Shown in pieces: positions 55,864 to 64,000 of a stretch of 64,000 nt of DNA. Location of the stretch: positions 1 to 64,000 of the forward strand of contig NZ_VCKY01000019.1 in NCBI RefSeq assembly GCF_005889735.1, written 5' to 3'. A model generated the notes under the pieces. The model saw nothing but the letters and a program-made list of their open reading frames with translations. It ran no database searches and was not told where the DNA came from. The stretch is from Nonomuraea turkmeniaca (lineage in GTDB: Bacteria; Actinomycetota; Actinomycetes; Streptosporangiales; Streptosporangiaceae). The position numbers were made by a program, and so were the translations under genes. Position 1 is the stretch's first letter, and each line of letters starts with the position of its first letter.

Positions 55864-56628
55864 ATGAGCAGCAGTGGGCTGGGAGACAGCAGCGTCATCG
55901 TGACCGGCGCCGGATCGGGGATCGGGCGGGCCGCCGCCCTGCGTTTCGCCCATGAGGGCGCCAAGGTGGTGGTGGCCGATCTGAACGGCGAGAGCGCCAA
56001 GGCGGTCGTGGCGGAGATCCAGGCGGCCGGCGGCACGGCGGTGGCGGTGGCTGGCGACCTGAGCGACCCGGCCGTGGTCGACGAGGTCGTCACCACCGCG
56101 GTGGACACGTTCGGCGGCCTGGACGTGCTGGTCAACAACGCCGGAATCATGGACCGGATGTCCGCCGCCGCGGACGTCTCCGACGCCGAGTGGGATCGTG
56201 TCATCCGGGTCAACCTGACCGCGCCGTTCCTGCTCACCCGTGCGGCACTGCCGCACATGCTGGCCAAGGGCAAGGGCGCGATCGTCAACACGGCGTCCGA
56301 GGCGGCCCTCCGCGGCAGCGCGGCCGGCACCGCGTACACCGTCTCCAAGCACGGCATCGCCGGGCTGACCCGGTCGGTCGCCGTCATGTACCGCAACGCC
56401 GGCATCCGCGCCAACGCCATCGCCCCCGGCGGCACCATCACCGGCATCACCCTCGACATCGACCCCGAGGCGCACGGCCCGAAGGCCCTCGGCGCGTACA
56501 TGCACAACGTCGGCCGCACCGCCCAGGCGGACGAACAGGCCGCCGTCATCGTGTTCCTCGCCTCCGACGCCGCCAGCAACATCAACGGCGCCATCCTTCC
56601 CGTCGACAACGGCTGGGCCGCGGTCTAG
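55864..56628 (+). CDS. Short-chain dehydrogenase/reductase (SDR)
   Basis: The 254-residue classical SDR has TGAGSGIGRAAALRF (cofactor), NNAGIMDRM, the catalytic Ser region NTASEAALRGS and Tyr-Lys in YTVSKHG. The ending NGAILPVDNGWAAV is typical of FabG-like dehydrogenases. The start follows GAGGAGCAGAGC. It is divergent from a TetR gene and convergent with a flavoprotein gene, 53 bases apart. Confidence 0.92.
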   Translation: MSSSGLGDSSVIVTGAGSGIGRAAALRFAHEGAKVVVADLNGESAKAVVAEIQAAGGTAVAVAGDLSDPAVVDEVVTTAVDTFGGLDVLVNNAGIMDRMSAAADVSDAEWDRVIRVNLTAPFLLTRAALPHMLAKGKGAIVNTASEAALRGSAAGTAYTVSKHGIAGLTRSVAVMYRNAGIRANAIAPGGTITGITLDIDPEAHGPKALGAYMHNVGRTAQADEQAAVIVFLASDAASNINGAILPVDNGWAAV

Positions 56629-56680
56629 CGGTCGGGAATGAGACCCGCGAGGTCGACGGCCGGCGGCGCCAGAGGACTGA

Positions 56681-57874
56681 TCACTCGCCGGGATCGGCCG
56701 CCGCCCTGGTCCGTCCGATCCTCGAGGTCAGCGACGCGATCCGCATGCCCGCCTGGCCGATCCGGTAGTACAGCCACGGCGGCAGATACGGGAGCAGTCG
56801 CGAGTGCCGCCGGCCGAGCAGGGTGAACAACTGCTCCGGCGGCAGGTTGACGTAGCGCGGGAGGCTCTCGTACCACTGAGCGCTCCTGCGGGCCGCTCTC
56901 TGGGTGGGCCGGATCGCGGATCGGCGTCGCCGCTCGTAGCGGGCCAGGGCATCCGGGAGCCGCGCGTCCCCGCGCAGCGCGTCGACCAGGAAGGCGGCGT
57001 CGCCCAAGGCGAGGGCGGTGCCGGCGCCGACGGAGTAGTGCGTGGTGTGCGCGGCGTCCCCGATCAGGACGAGGTTGCCGTGGTACCACCTCCGGTTGGT
57101 CAGCGTGCGGAAGTTCTGCCAGCGGGCGCTGCCGTCGGGCTGCGTCCGGCCGATCAGGGGGTGCCCGTCAAGGATGTCGGCGAAGAGCTTCTCCAGCAGG
57201 CCCAGGCTGTCGGCCTCGTTCGCCTGGTCGAGCCCCAGCCCGCTCCAGGTCTCGGGGAAGCACTCGACGACGCACGTGCTGTGCTCCTTGCCGAACCCGT
57301 AGCCGTAACACCAGATCCAGCCGTACGCGGTTTCCACGAAGGCGAAGGTGAAGGCGTCGAAGATCTTGGTGGTGCCGAGCCAGGTGTACATGTTGCGCCC
57401 GACCGTGACCTCGGTGCCGAAGTGGGCGGCGTGCCGCTCGCGCAGCCCGCTGTTGATTCCGTCGCCGGCGATCACGAGGTCAGCGTCGGCGAGTTCGTCC
57501 TCGTCGGCGATCTCCCGCTCGTACTCGATGCGCACCCCGAGGGAGCGGGCCCGCTCGGCGAGGATGCCGAGCAGGTCGTGCCGGCCGATGCCGAAGCCCT
57601 CGTCGCCGTGATTCAGCGTCACGGTCGTGCGGTCCTGGACGTGCACGACCCAGCTGTCCCAGCGGACCGAGCCCTCGAGGATGGTGCGCGCGGACTCCGG
57701 GTCGGCTCCGTGAAGATTGTTGACCAGCTCGTCCCAGTAGGTCACGCCCCAGCCGTACGTGGACCCGGCCGGGTTGCGCTCGTAGACGGTGATGTCATAG
57801 GACGGGTCCACTCGTTTCATCAGGATGGAGAAGTAGAGGTTGGCGGGTCCGCCGCCGACGCAGGCCACCTTCAC
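56681..57874 (-). CDS. FAD-dependent monooxygenase (salicylyl-/anthraniloyl-CoA hydroxylase-like N-domain)
   Basis: The 397-residue product starts KVACVGGGPANLYFSILMKR, then DITVYERN and TYGWGVTYWDELVNNL. This is close to the N-terminal flavoprotein half of salicylyl-CoA 5-hydroxylase and anthraniloyl-CoA monooxygenase. VLIGDAAHTTHYSVGAGTAL is the GD motif with a His pair. It lacks the C-terminal domain of the fused enzymes. It may hydroxylate an aromatic CoA ester or similar acid. It stands alone. Confidence 0.85.
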   Translation of the reverse strand: MKVACVGGGPANLYFSILMKRVDPSYDITVYERNPAGSTYGWGVTYWDELVNNLHGADPESARTILEGSVRWDSWVVHVQDRTTVTLNHGDEGFGIGRHDLLGILAERARSLGVRIEYEREIADEDELADADLVIAGDGINSGLRERHAAHFGTEVTVGRNMYTWLGTTKIFDAFTFAFVETAYGWIWCYGYGFGKEHSTCVVECFPETWSGLGLDQANEADSLGLLEKLFADILDGHPLIGRTQPDGSARWQNFRTLTNRRWYHGNLVLIGDAAHTTHYSVGAGTALALGDAAFLVDALRGDARLPDALARYERRRRSAIRPTQRAARRSAQWYESLPRYVNLPPEQLFTLLGRRHSRLLPYLPPWLYYRIGQAGMRIASLTSRIGRTRAAADPGE

Positions 57875-57943
57875 GAGAGCCCCCCAGCATCTGTGACCTT
57901 ATGTAGTCAATCTGTGACACACAGTAACACATCCATTCGGGGC

Positions 57944-59173
57944 CTACCGACAGGTGCTCGTTTCCGGGGTGCAGAGCTTCACCTCGGGGTAGCGTGCCGA
58001 CCACTTGTCCAGCAGGGGTTGCCGCTTCTTCCGCAGGTGCAGGTCGAAAAAGGCGCGGACGTACCGGCGGGTGATCTCCATGCCACGGGCGCCGGGCAAC
58101 TCGGCGCCGGAATCGATGCCGAGCTGGTCGGCCAGCAGTCCGACGTCGGTGAAGGAGGCGTGCTCGGCGCCGGTCACCAGAAGCCAGCGCTTCCACCCGG
58201 TCAGGAGCTTCCAGTCGCGCTCCCAGGTGGCGGCCTCCGGCTTGCCGGATCCCGGCGTGTACGTGGCGGGCTTGCCCAAGAACATGAACGGCCGCGACAA
58301 CGCGCTGTCGAGGATCCCGACAGGTGTGGTGCCGTCGATGTCGATCCCGGCACGCAGCCGGGAGTCCTCGACCATCGCGGCGATCGTGCTCGCGCCGCCC
58401 GCGGAGTGGCCCGCCATCGCGATCCGGGACGGATCGATCAGCGCGGCGCCCTTCCACTTCGGGCGCCGCCCGGTCAGCTGGTCGAGGACGAAGGAGACGT
58501 CGGCGGCCCGGCCCTTCGACACCTTCGTGAAGAGGGATTGGTCGTGATCCCCCTCGCAGGGGACACAGGTGGTGACGCGTCCGTCGGGGAAGGTCATGGC
58601 GACGTTCTCGTACGTGTGGTCGATTCCGGCCACCACATAGCCCCTGCTCGCCAGGTCCTCGGCGAGGGCGGTCAGCGTGCTACGGGGCTTGGTGAAACCA
58701 GGGGAGAGCACTACGAGAGGCAGGCTGCGCTTGCGCCCTGCCGGTTTCGCGTCGCTGAAGGCGTTGGTACGCGTCTTGCTCAGCACGTCGAGCGACCCGC
58801 CGGTCATCCCCGCGTCCTTGAGGAAGAGCTCGGACTCCTTCGGCGTCATGTACGGCGCCCGCCGCCGGCCCGGGGACTTGGCCGGGTACCACAGGGAGAC
58901 CATGAGCTCCCGCGCTTTCACCGTGGGCACCCAGGGATCGGGCCGGGAGGTGTCCTTCAGGTAGAGGGAGGTGGTGCCGACCGGGTGGGAACCGGTCGGT
59001 TCTGGCAGGTACGGCGTGCTGCTCGCCCCGGCCGGGGAGCCTGCGCAGGCGGGCGAAGGCTCCGCGAAGGCGAGCAGCGCGGCGATGGCGATCATGCCGC
59101 CACGCCGGACCCGGCTGTGCGAGCTCGGCCTTCCGCCGTCATACCGCCCGGCCGCAACTGTCACATGACGCAT
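57944..59173 (-). CDS. Exported PAF-acetylhydrolase-like alpha/beta hydrolase
   Basis: The 409-residue protein has a basic N-terminus followed by a hydrophobic run (GGMIAIAALLAFAEPSPACA), a signal peptide or lipoprotein-like leader. The hydrolase signature is AMAGHSAGGAST, with YVVAGIDHTYENVAMTFPDG upstream and GAEHASFTDVGL carrying the catalytic His. Its overall layout is that of platelet-activating-factor acetylhydrolase (type II) and related secreted esterases. Cys residues in TTCVPCEGD and LCTPETSTC may form disulfides. It acts outside the cell; the substrate is unknown. Confidence 0.85.
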   Translation of the reverse strand: MRHVTVAAGRYDGGRPSSHSRVRRGGMIAIAALLAFAEPSPACAGSPAGASSTPYLPEPTGSHPVGTTSLYLKDTSRPDPWVPTVKARELMVSLWYPAKSPGRRRAPYMTPKESELFLKDAGMTGGSLDVLSKTRTNAFSDAKPAGRKRSLPLVVLSPGFTKPRSTLTALAEDLASRGYVVAGIDHTYENVAMTFPDGRVTTCVPCEGDHDQSLFTKVSKGRAADVSFVLDQLTGRRPKWKGAALIDPSRIAMAGHSAGGASTIAAMVEDSRLRAGIDIDGTTPVGILDSALSRPFMFLGKPATYTPGSGKPEAATWERDWKLLTGWKRWLLVTGAEHASFTDVGLLADQLGIDSGAELPGARGMEITRRYVRAFFDLHLRKKRQPLLDKWSARYPEVKLCTPETSTCR

Positions 59174-59314
59174 GGAACATCCGTTCGTTGGCGCGATCTG
59201 ATGGCGGGAACGAAGCTAGGCGTTGCCGATCTTCACGCGCATCGGCCGCAGCGCCGACATCGGATACCCCCCGGGAACGACCGCCCAGGGTGTCATCCTT
59301 GCGACGTACTCCCG

Positions 59315-61336
59315 TCAACGGGTACGGGCCACCAGGAGCGCGATGTCGTCCTCGGAGCCGGTGTCGCCCACCATGGCCCGGATGACCGTCGTGCAGATCT
59401 TCGCCAGCGGATGCGGCGCGGCGCGGGCCAGGGCTGCGCCGAGGCGGTCGATGCCGGCTTCGATGTCGGCCTCGCGCGTCTCGATCAGGCCGTCCGTGTA
59501 GAGGACGATCAAGCTGCCTTCGGCGAGTTCGAGGTCGACGGATTGGAAGGAGCCGAGCCCCAGGCCGATCGGGGCGCCGCTGGGCGGACGGAGGAAGGAG
59601 ACCTCGCCGGTCGGGGCGACGATGGCCGGCGGCGGGTGCCCGGCCACGGCCATGGAGCAGTGCCGCGTGCCCGGGTCGTAGGCCGCGTACACGCAGGTGG
59701 CTCCCTCGGCGTCCGGGAAGCCGTCGGGGCCGGCGTCCTCCTCCGCCAGCCGTACGACGAGGTCGTCGAGGTTCGCGAGCAGCTCGTCGGGCGGCAGGCC
59801 AAGGTACGCGAGGGTGCGTACGGCGGTGCGCAGGCGCCCCATGGTCGCCGCGGCGTTGATGCCGTGCCCGGTCACGTCCCCGATGACGAGCGCGACCCGG
59901 CCGTCACGCAGCGGGATCGCGTCGTACCAGTCGCCGCCGACGCCGTCGTGCACGCCGGAAGGCAGGTAATGCGAGACCACGTCGACGGCGCCGCCGCCCG
60001 TCAGGTTGCGCGGCAGCAGGTCGCGCTGCAGCGCGAGTGCGGCGGTGCGCTCGCGGGTGTACTGGCGTGCGTTGTCGAGGCTCAGCGCGGCGCGGGTGCC
60101 GAGCTCCTCCGCGAGGATCAGATCGTCTCTCGTGAACGGCTCCGGGTTGTCGTGGCGGACGAACACGGCCACGCCCAGGATGTCGCCGCGGGCCTTCAAC
60201 GGGACGACGACCAGCGAGTGCATGCCGGTGTCGTTGATGACCTCAGCCCGCTCGGGGTCCTGGTCGAGCCAGGTGCCGGCCGAGGTGTTCATCACCGGCT
60301 CGAAGTGGGAGTGCCCGGAAAGCAGGACCTCGGTGAAGGGGGACGACGGGGGGACGAAGACCACCTGCCCGAGCGACCAGAGGGATTCGGGGATCCCCTC
60401 GTGAATGGAGGCCACGCCCGCGCGGCGGAACGCGGGGATGCGCAGCTCCGTGGCGGCCAGCCGCTGCAGGGGTGCGGTGTCCGGGAGGACCGATTCGGCG
60501 AGATCGACGGTGACGTAGTCGGCGAGGGCCGGCACGGCCAGGTCGGCCAGCTCCTGCGCGGTCTTCCTGACGTCGAGCGTGCTGCCGATGCGGACGCTGG
60601 CTTCGCGGAGCAGGGCAAGCCGGTCGCGCGACCTGCTGTGGCTGATGTCGATGGCCACCGAGCACACGCCGAGCGGCCGGCCGTCCACGCCGTCGAGCCG
60701 GAAGAGCGAGGTCGACAACGTACGATCCTCGTGCAGGTCGACCGAGGTCCAGCGGGCTTCGCGGTCGAGCTGCGGGACGCCGCTGGTGAGCACCGTGCGC
60801 ATCGCCTCCTGCGCGGCCTCGGTGCGGCTCCCCGGCAGCGGCTCGGTCAGCGAGCGGCCGAGCTCGTAGTGCGGGAAGACCGTCCGCAGGCCCTCCGCCG
60901 CGGCGTTCAGCCATACGCAGCGCAGGTCACGGTCCCAGATCGCCATGGCCACCGGGGTACGCCTGATGAGCGGCTCCACCCAGGAGCACGCCCTTCCCGT
61001 GGGGCCCGCGGTCGCCGGTGTCACCGCCACCAGCCAGCCCGGCTGCTCGCCCGGCGTGACCAGCCGGTCGCCCTCGACGTGCACGAGGATCCTGGTGCCA
61101 TCGCGATGGCGGGCCTCGGCGAATCCCGACCAGTGCTCCTGGTCGCCGTATCTCGCGTCCCAGGCCGCCGCGCGCTCCGGCGTGAGAAGCAGCGCGCCGG
61201 AACGATTCAGGATTTCGGCCGCGCGGTAGCCGAGAAGCTCCTCCGCGGCCGGCGTCCAGCCGATCACGGTTCCCTCGGTGTCGATCACGACGACCGCCGT
61301 GGGGGCGCCGTCCGGCATGCTCTCAGGTGTGGCCAT
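59315..61336 (-). CDS. PAS-PAS-GAF-PP2C serine phosphatase (RsbU-like)
   Basis: ATG 61336, with GGAAG upstream, gives 673 residues. Order: PAS 1 (residues about 15-110, EGTVIGWTPAAEELLGY), PAS 2 (about 115-235, VAMAIWDRDLRCVWLNAAAE), GAF (about 250-400, SLVVVPLKARGDILGVAVF) and SpoIIE-type PP2C (about 430-673, GGDWYDAIPL, VIGDVTGHG, LYTDGLIETREA, EDDIALLVAR). The metal-binding Asp residues are all present. Such proteins dephosphorylate anti-sigma-factor antagonists in partner-switching. No antagonist or kinase gene is adjacent. It is divergent from the molybdenum hydroxylase operon. Confidence 0.9.
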   Translation of the reverse strand: MATPESMPDGAPTAVVVIDTEGTVIGWTPAAEELLGYRAAEILNRSGALLLTPERAAAWDARYGDQEHWSGFAEARHRDGTRILVHVEGDRLVTPGEQPGWLVAVTPATAGPTGRACSWVEPLIRRTPVAMAIWDRDLRCVWLNAAAEGLRTVFPHYELGRSLTEPLPGSRTEAAQEAMRTVLTSGVPQLDREARWTSVDLHEDRTLSTSLFRLDGVDGRPLGVCSVAIDISHSRSRDRLALLREASVRIGSTLDVRKTAQELADLAVPALADYVTVDLAESVLPDTAPLQRLAATELRIPAFRRAGVASIHEGIPESLWSLGQVVFVPPSSPFTEVLLSGHSHFEPVMNTSAGTWLDQDPERAEVINDTGMHSLVVVPLKARGDILGVAVFVRHDNPEPFTRDDLILAEELGTRAALSLDNARQYTRERTAALALQRDLLPRNLTGGGAVDVVSHYLPSGVHDGVGGDWYDAIPLRDGRVALVIGDVTGHGINAAATMGRLRTAVRTLAYLGLPPDELLANLDDLVVRLAEEDAGPDGFPDAEGATCVYAAYDPGTRHCSMAVAGHPPPAIVAPTGEVSFLRPPSGAPIGLGLGSFQSVDLELAEGSLIVLYTDGLIETREADIEAGIDRLGAALARAAPHPLAKICTTVIRAMVGDTGSEDDIALLVARTR

Positions 61337-61466
61337 AACGACTTCCATCTTGCGTCGAGCGAGCCCTCCCGGCCAGGATAAGCGGCGCTGACCAGCGGCG
61401 ATTCTTGACCTGGACTTATCACGGCATAGGCGGATCACTGTGCCCGCCCGCATTAGCGTGGCGCGT

Positions 61467-61946
61467 ATGACCTCGGAGGCAGAGACAGCGTTCACGGTGA
61501 ACGGCACGACCGTCCGCCTGGGCCTCGATCCGCGGGAGTCGTTGCTGGACGTGCTGCGTGAGCGGCTGGGCCTGACGGGCGCGAAGAAGGGCTGCGACCA
61601 CGGGCAGTGCGGGGCGTGCACCGTTCATCTGGACGGGCGCCGGGTCGTGTCGTGCCTGATGCCGGCCGTGCAGGCGAACGGCAGGTCGGTCACCACGATC
61701 GAGGGAGTGTCCGGACCCGGCGGCGAGTTGCACCCGCTGCAGCAGGCGTTCGTCGATCACGACGCCCTGCAGTGCGGGTACTGCACGCCCGGGCAGGTGA
61801 TGTCCGGGCTGGCCTGCATCGCCGAGGGGCACGCCGGGGACGACGACGAGATCCGCGAGTACATGAGCGGCAACCTGTGCCGGTGCGGCGCGTACACGGG
61901 CATCCTGGCGGCGGTGCGCGCGGCCGCGACGCAATGGGAGGGGTGA
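61467..61946 (+). CDS. Molybdenum hydroxylase, [2Fe-2S] subunit
   Basis: ATG 61467 gives 159 residues. The plant-type cluster is bound by Cys43, Cys48, Cys51 and Cys63 (GCDHGQCGACTVHLDG and VVSC). The second, helical-domain cluster is bound by CGYCTPGQ and NLCRCG. It transfers electrons from the molybdenum subunit to the FAD subunit. An upstream in-frame GTG at 61440 is possible but gives a non-homologous extension. It is the first of three overlapping or adjacent genes of a xanthine-dehydrogenase-family enzyme. Confidence 0.92.
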   Translation: MTSEAETAFTVNGTTVRLGLDPRESLLDVLRERLGLTGAKKGCDHGQCGACTVHLDGRRVVSCLMPAVQANGRSVTTIEGVSGPGGELHPLQQAFVDHDALQCGYCTPGQVMSGLACIAEGHAGDDDEIREYMSGNLCRCGAYTGILAAVRAAATQWEG

Positions 61947-61950
61947 GGGG

Positions 61951-62955
61951 GTGCACCCGTTCGCCTACACGGCCCCGGCCACCCTCGCCGACGCCCTCAG
62001 AGCGCTGTCCGCGGCGGGACCGGGCACGAAGGTGCTGGCCGGCGGGACGACCTTGTACGACCTCATGAAGCTCGACATCGAGACGCCGTCCTCTGTCGTC
62101 GACGTCCACGCCCTGCGCGAGCTGACCGGCATCGACACCGGCGGGCCCGGGGAGCTGTCGTTCGGCGCCGGAGCGCTGATGGCCGACGTGGCGGAGGACC
62201 CGGTGCTGTTGAGCGACTACCCGGCGCTGGCGGAGTCCCTGGCCAAGGCCGCCTCCCAGCAGTTGCGCAACATGGCCACGGTCGGCGGCAACCTGCTCCA
62301 GCGCACCCGCTGCGCCTACTTCCGCGGCGGGCCGGCGTTCCCGTGCAACAAGCGGCGGCCGGGCAGCGGGTGCGGCGCGATCGGCGGCCTGGACCGGGGA
62401 CACGCCCTGCTCGGCGGCAGCGACGCCTGCATCGCCACCTATCCGGGGGACTGGGCGGTCGCGCTGCTCGCCTTCGACGCCGTCGTGGACGTCGCCGGGC
62501 CGCGGGGCGAGCGCACGATCGCGCTGGCCGACCTGCACCTCGAACCCGGTGTTTCGCCGGACAGGGAGCACACGCTGGAGTGGGACGAGCTGATCGTACG
62601 CATCCGCGTGCCGGCCACGCCCACCGGCCGCGGCTCGACCTATCACAAGATCCGCGACCGTGAGTCGTACGCCTTCGCGCTGGCCGCGGCGGCGGCCGCG
62701 GTGGCGCTGGACGACCGGGGCGGCGTCGCGGACTGCAGGATCGCGCTGGGCGGGGTCGCCACCCGTCCCTGGCGGTGCCGCGCCGCCGAGCGCGAGCTGA
62801 TCGGCGGGGTGCTGGACGAGCACAGTGCCCGCCGTGCCGGGGAGGCCGCGTTCGCCGGCGCCCGTCCGGGCACGTACAACGCCTTCCGCGTCGAGCTGGG
62901 CATCCGCACCGTCGCCGAGGCACTGCGGATCGCCGGAGAGCGGGCCGTGCGATGA
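61951..62955 (+). CDS. Molybdenum hydroxylase, FAD subunit (PaoB/YagS-like)
   Basis: The GTG start at 61951 gives 334 residues. The FAD motifs are LAGGTTLYDLMKL and ATVGGNLLQRT. Directly after come four Cys in RCAYFR, PCNKRRPGSGC and SDAC, the arrangement found in PaoB/YagS, which holds an extra [4Fe-4S] cluster. This points to a PaoABC-type aldehyde oxidoreductase rather than a purine dehydrogenase. It lies 4 bases after the [2Fe-2S] gene and overlaps the next gene (ATGA). Confidence 0.9.
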   Translation: MHPFAYTAPATLADALRALSAAGPGTKVLAGGTTLYDLMKLDIETPSSVVDVHALRELTGIDTGGPGELSFGAGALMADVAEDPVLLSDYPALAESLAKAASQQLRNMATVGGNLLQRTRCAYFRGGPAFPCNKRRPGSGCGAIGGLDRGHALLGGSDACIATYPGDWAVALLAFDAVVDVAGPRGERTIALADLHLEPGVSPDREHTLEWDELIVRIRVPATPTGRGSTYHKIRDRESYAFALAAAAAAVALDDRGGVADCRIALGGVATRPWRCRAAERELIGGVLDEHSARRAGEAAFAGARPGTYNAFRVELGIRTVAEALRIAGERAVR

Positions 62956-64000
62956 CGAGACTGACGAGGGTCGGGGCCAGGGAGAAGGTCACCGGAGCGG
63001 CGCGCTACGGTGCCGACCACACACCGGAGGGCGTGGCCTACGCCATGCCCGTCGTCGCGACCGTCGGCAAGGGCCGCATCACCCGCCTCGACACCGAGGC
63101 GGCCGCCGCGGTGCCGGGCGTGCTGCTGATCCTGTCGCACCTCGACAACCTGGGCATCATCCCGGCGGGCTACATCATGGCCGACGGCTACGCCTTCCAG
63201 AGCCTGCAGCCGCTGCTGGACGACCGCGTCGCCTACCGAGGGCAGCCGATCGCGCTGGTCGTGGCGGACACGCTGGTCGCCGCCACGCAGGCGGCGGGGC
63301 TGGTGCGGGCCGAGTACGAGACGGAGCCGTTCGCGGTGGAGCTCGGCGCGGACGGCGCCGAGACCGTGCTCCAGGAGGAGGCCATCCCGCTGCCCTTCCT
63401 GGCCGACATCGTCGTGGGCGACGCCGAAGCCGCGTTCGAGGGCAGCCAGGTGCGCGTGGACGGGACCTACGAGAGCGGCCCGCAGCATCAGGTGCCCATG
63501 GAGCTGATCGGCAGCGTGGTCGAGTGGCAGGAGGACACCGTCGTCGTGCACGAGGGGACGCAGAGCGTCGGAGCCCTGCGCGGCGGCCTGGCCAGGCAGC
63601 TCGGCATCGACCCGGACCGGGTGCAGGTCATCGCCCCGTACGTGGGCGGCGCCTTCGGGCAGAAGAACGCCCTGCAGCCGCACCTCGCGCCGCTGGCGGT
63701 GGCCGCGCGGCGGGCCGGCCGCCCGGTCAAGCTGGTGCTGCCCCGGGCGCACACGTTCCACGCGGCCAGCTTCCGCCCGGTGGCCCGGCATCGGGTACGG
63801 CTCGGCGCCGACGCGTCGGGCCGCCTGCTCGCGGTGATCCACGAGGTGGACCAGCAGGCCTCGCGGCACGATCTGCTCCCGGCCACGTACACCGAGATCA
63901 CCTCCCGCCTGTACGCGGTGCCGAACTTCCGCGGCCGGCAGCGGCACGTCAAGACCGACGCCCAGACGCCCGGCTACATGCGTGCGCCGTTCGAGCATTC
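62952..64000 (+). CDS. Molybdenum hydroxylase, large molybdopterin-binding subunit (partial)
   Basis: ATG 62952 overlaps the FAD-subunit stop. The frame is open to the window end, giving about 349 residues of a protein normally more than 700 long. REKVTGAARYGAD is the usual start. The substrate-channel domain is followed by the first molybdopterin motif region PYVGGAFGQK and then TPGYMRAPFEH. It would form the active site with the molybdenum cofactor. The missing C-terminus carries the catalytic Glu. An accessory chaperone gene may follow outside the window. Confidence 0.92.
   Translation, partial: MTRLTRVGAREKVTGAARYGADHTPEGVAYAMPVVATVGKGRITRLDTEAAAAVPGVLLILSHLDNLGIIPAGYIMADGYAFQSLQPLLDDRVAYRGQPIALVVADTLVAATQAAGLVRAEYETEPFAVELGADGAETVLQEEAIPLPFLADIVVGDAEAAFEGSQVRVDGTYESGPQHQVPMELIGSVVEWQEDTVVVHEGTQSVGALRGGLARQLGIDPDRVQVIAPYVGGAFGQKNALQPHLAPLAVAARRAGRPVKLVLPRAHTFHAASFRPVARHRVRLGADASGRLLAVIHEVDQQASRHDLLPATYTEITSRLYAVPNFRGRQRHVKTDAQTPGYMRAPFEH

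Noticed and set aside
56804..61381. A continuous plus-strand frame of about 1500 codons
   Set aside because: It runs antisense through the flavoprotein, hydrolase and phosphatase genes, which all have clear motifs. Long antisense frames are expected in very GC-rich coding DNA, and its translation is low-complexity R/G/A/V-rich without domain motifs.

Overview
The window is high-GC DNA with short intergenic gaps, many GTG starts and a dense set of TetR, MarR, LacI, WYL, XRE and ECF regulators. That fits an actinomycete chromosome, perhaps of the Streptosporangiaceae (Nonomuraea-like) type. The genus is an inference from protein flavour only. I saw no rRNA, tRNA or CRISPR array. Most of the window looks like accessory chromosome: intact metabolic genes alternate with decayed mobile-element debris and truncated genes.

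Layout. 1-285: a transposase tail abuts the 3' stub of an ECF sigma gene, followed by the intact partner gene. 2-5.7 kb: a DUF899 protein and a methyltransferase sit among ISL3, oxidoreductase and Nudix remnants. 5.9-14.7 kb: FetB-like permease, VOC protein, TetR/metallo-beta-lactamase pair, berberine-bridge-type oxidase with MarR genes, GlxA-type regulator and a saccharopine-dehydrogenase-like reductase, with recombinase relics between them. 15.0-28.1 kb: the most coherent locus, a LacI-controlled sugar-uptake and sugar-acid catabolism cluster. 28.2-33.0 kb: ECF41/SigJ sigma factor divergent from a YceI gene, then a WYL regulator and an XRE/SDR pair. 33.06-40.64 kb: one IS5-type element split by about 6.7 kb of foreign DNA carrying an ABC permease, an asparaginase, recombinase relics and an MFS transporter. 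40.6-50.1 kb: two NarL-type two-component systems, a membrane acyltransferase, an alpha/beta hydrolase, a GNAT and two polyprenol/glycan glycosyltransferases. 50.3-59.2 kb: NDH-2, a MarR/NmrA pair whose centre has been deleted, TetR/monooxygenase and TetR/SDR pairs, another flavoprotein and a secreted hydrolase. 59.3-64.0 kb: a PAS-GAF-PP2C phosphatase divergent from a three-subunit molybdenum hydroxylase cut by the window end.

How the central locus works together. A substrate-binding lipoprotein and two permeases import a saccharide. A Tat-exported seven-bladed-propeller (BNR_4) protein probably cleaves the polymer outside the cell. A DUF2264 protein and an unrecognised TIM-barrel protein are candidate intracellular glycan-cleaving enzymes. 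A xylose-isomerase-like epimerase, two D-2-hydroxyacid-type dehydrogenases and an enolase-superfamily dehydratase/isomerase would process the released acid sugars. Four near-identical LacI-type palindromes upstream of three transcription units tie the genes into one regulon. The substrate is unknown; the enzyme set suggests a uronate/rhamnose-containing polysaccharide. This is my best candidate for an undescribed system.

Two other structural observations stand out. A symmetric inverted repeat at 29.15-29.21 kb consists of two back-to-back ECF41-type promoters. The split IS5 element carries a 58-bp direct repeat at its two inner edges and CTAG at both outer edges.
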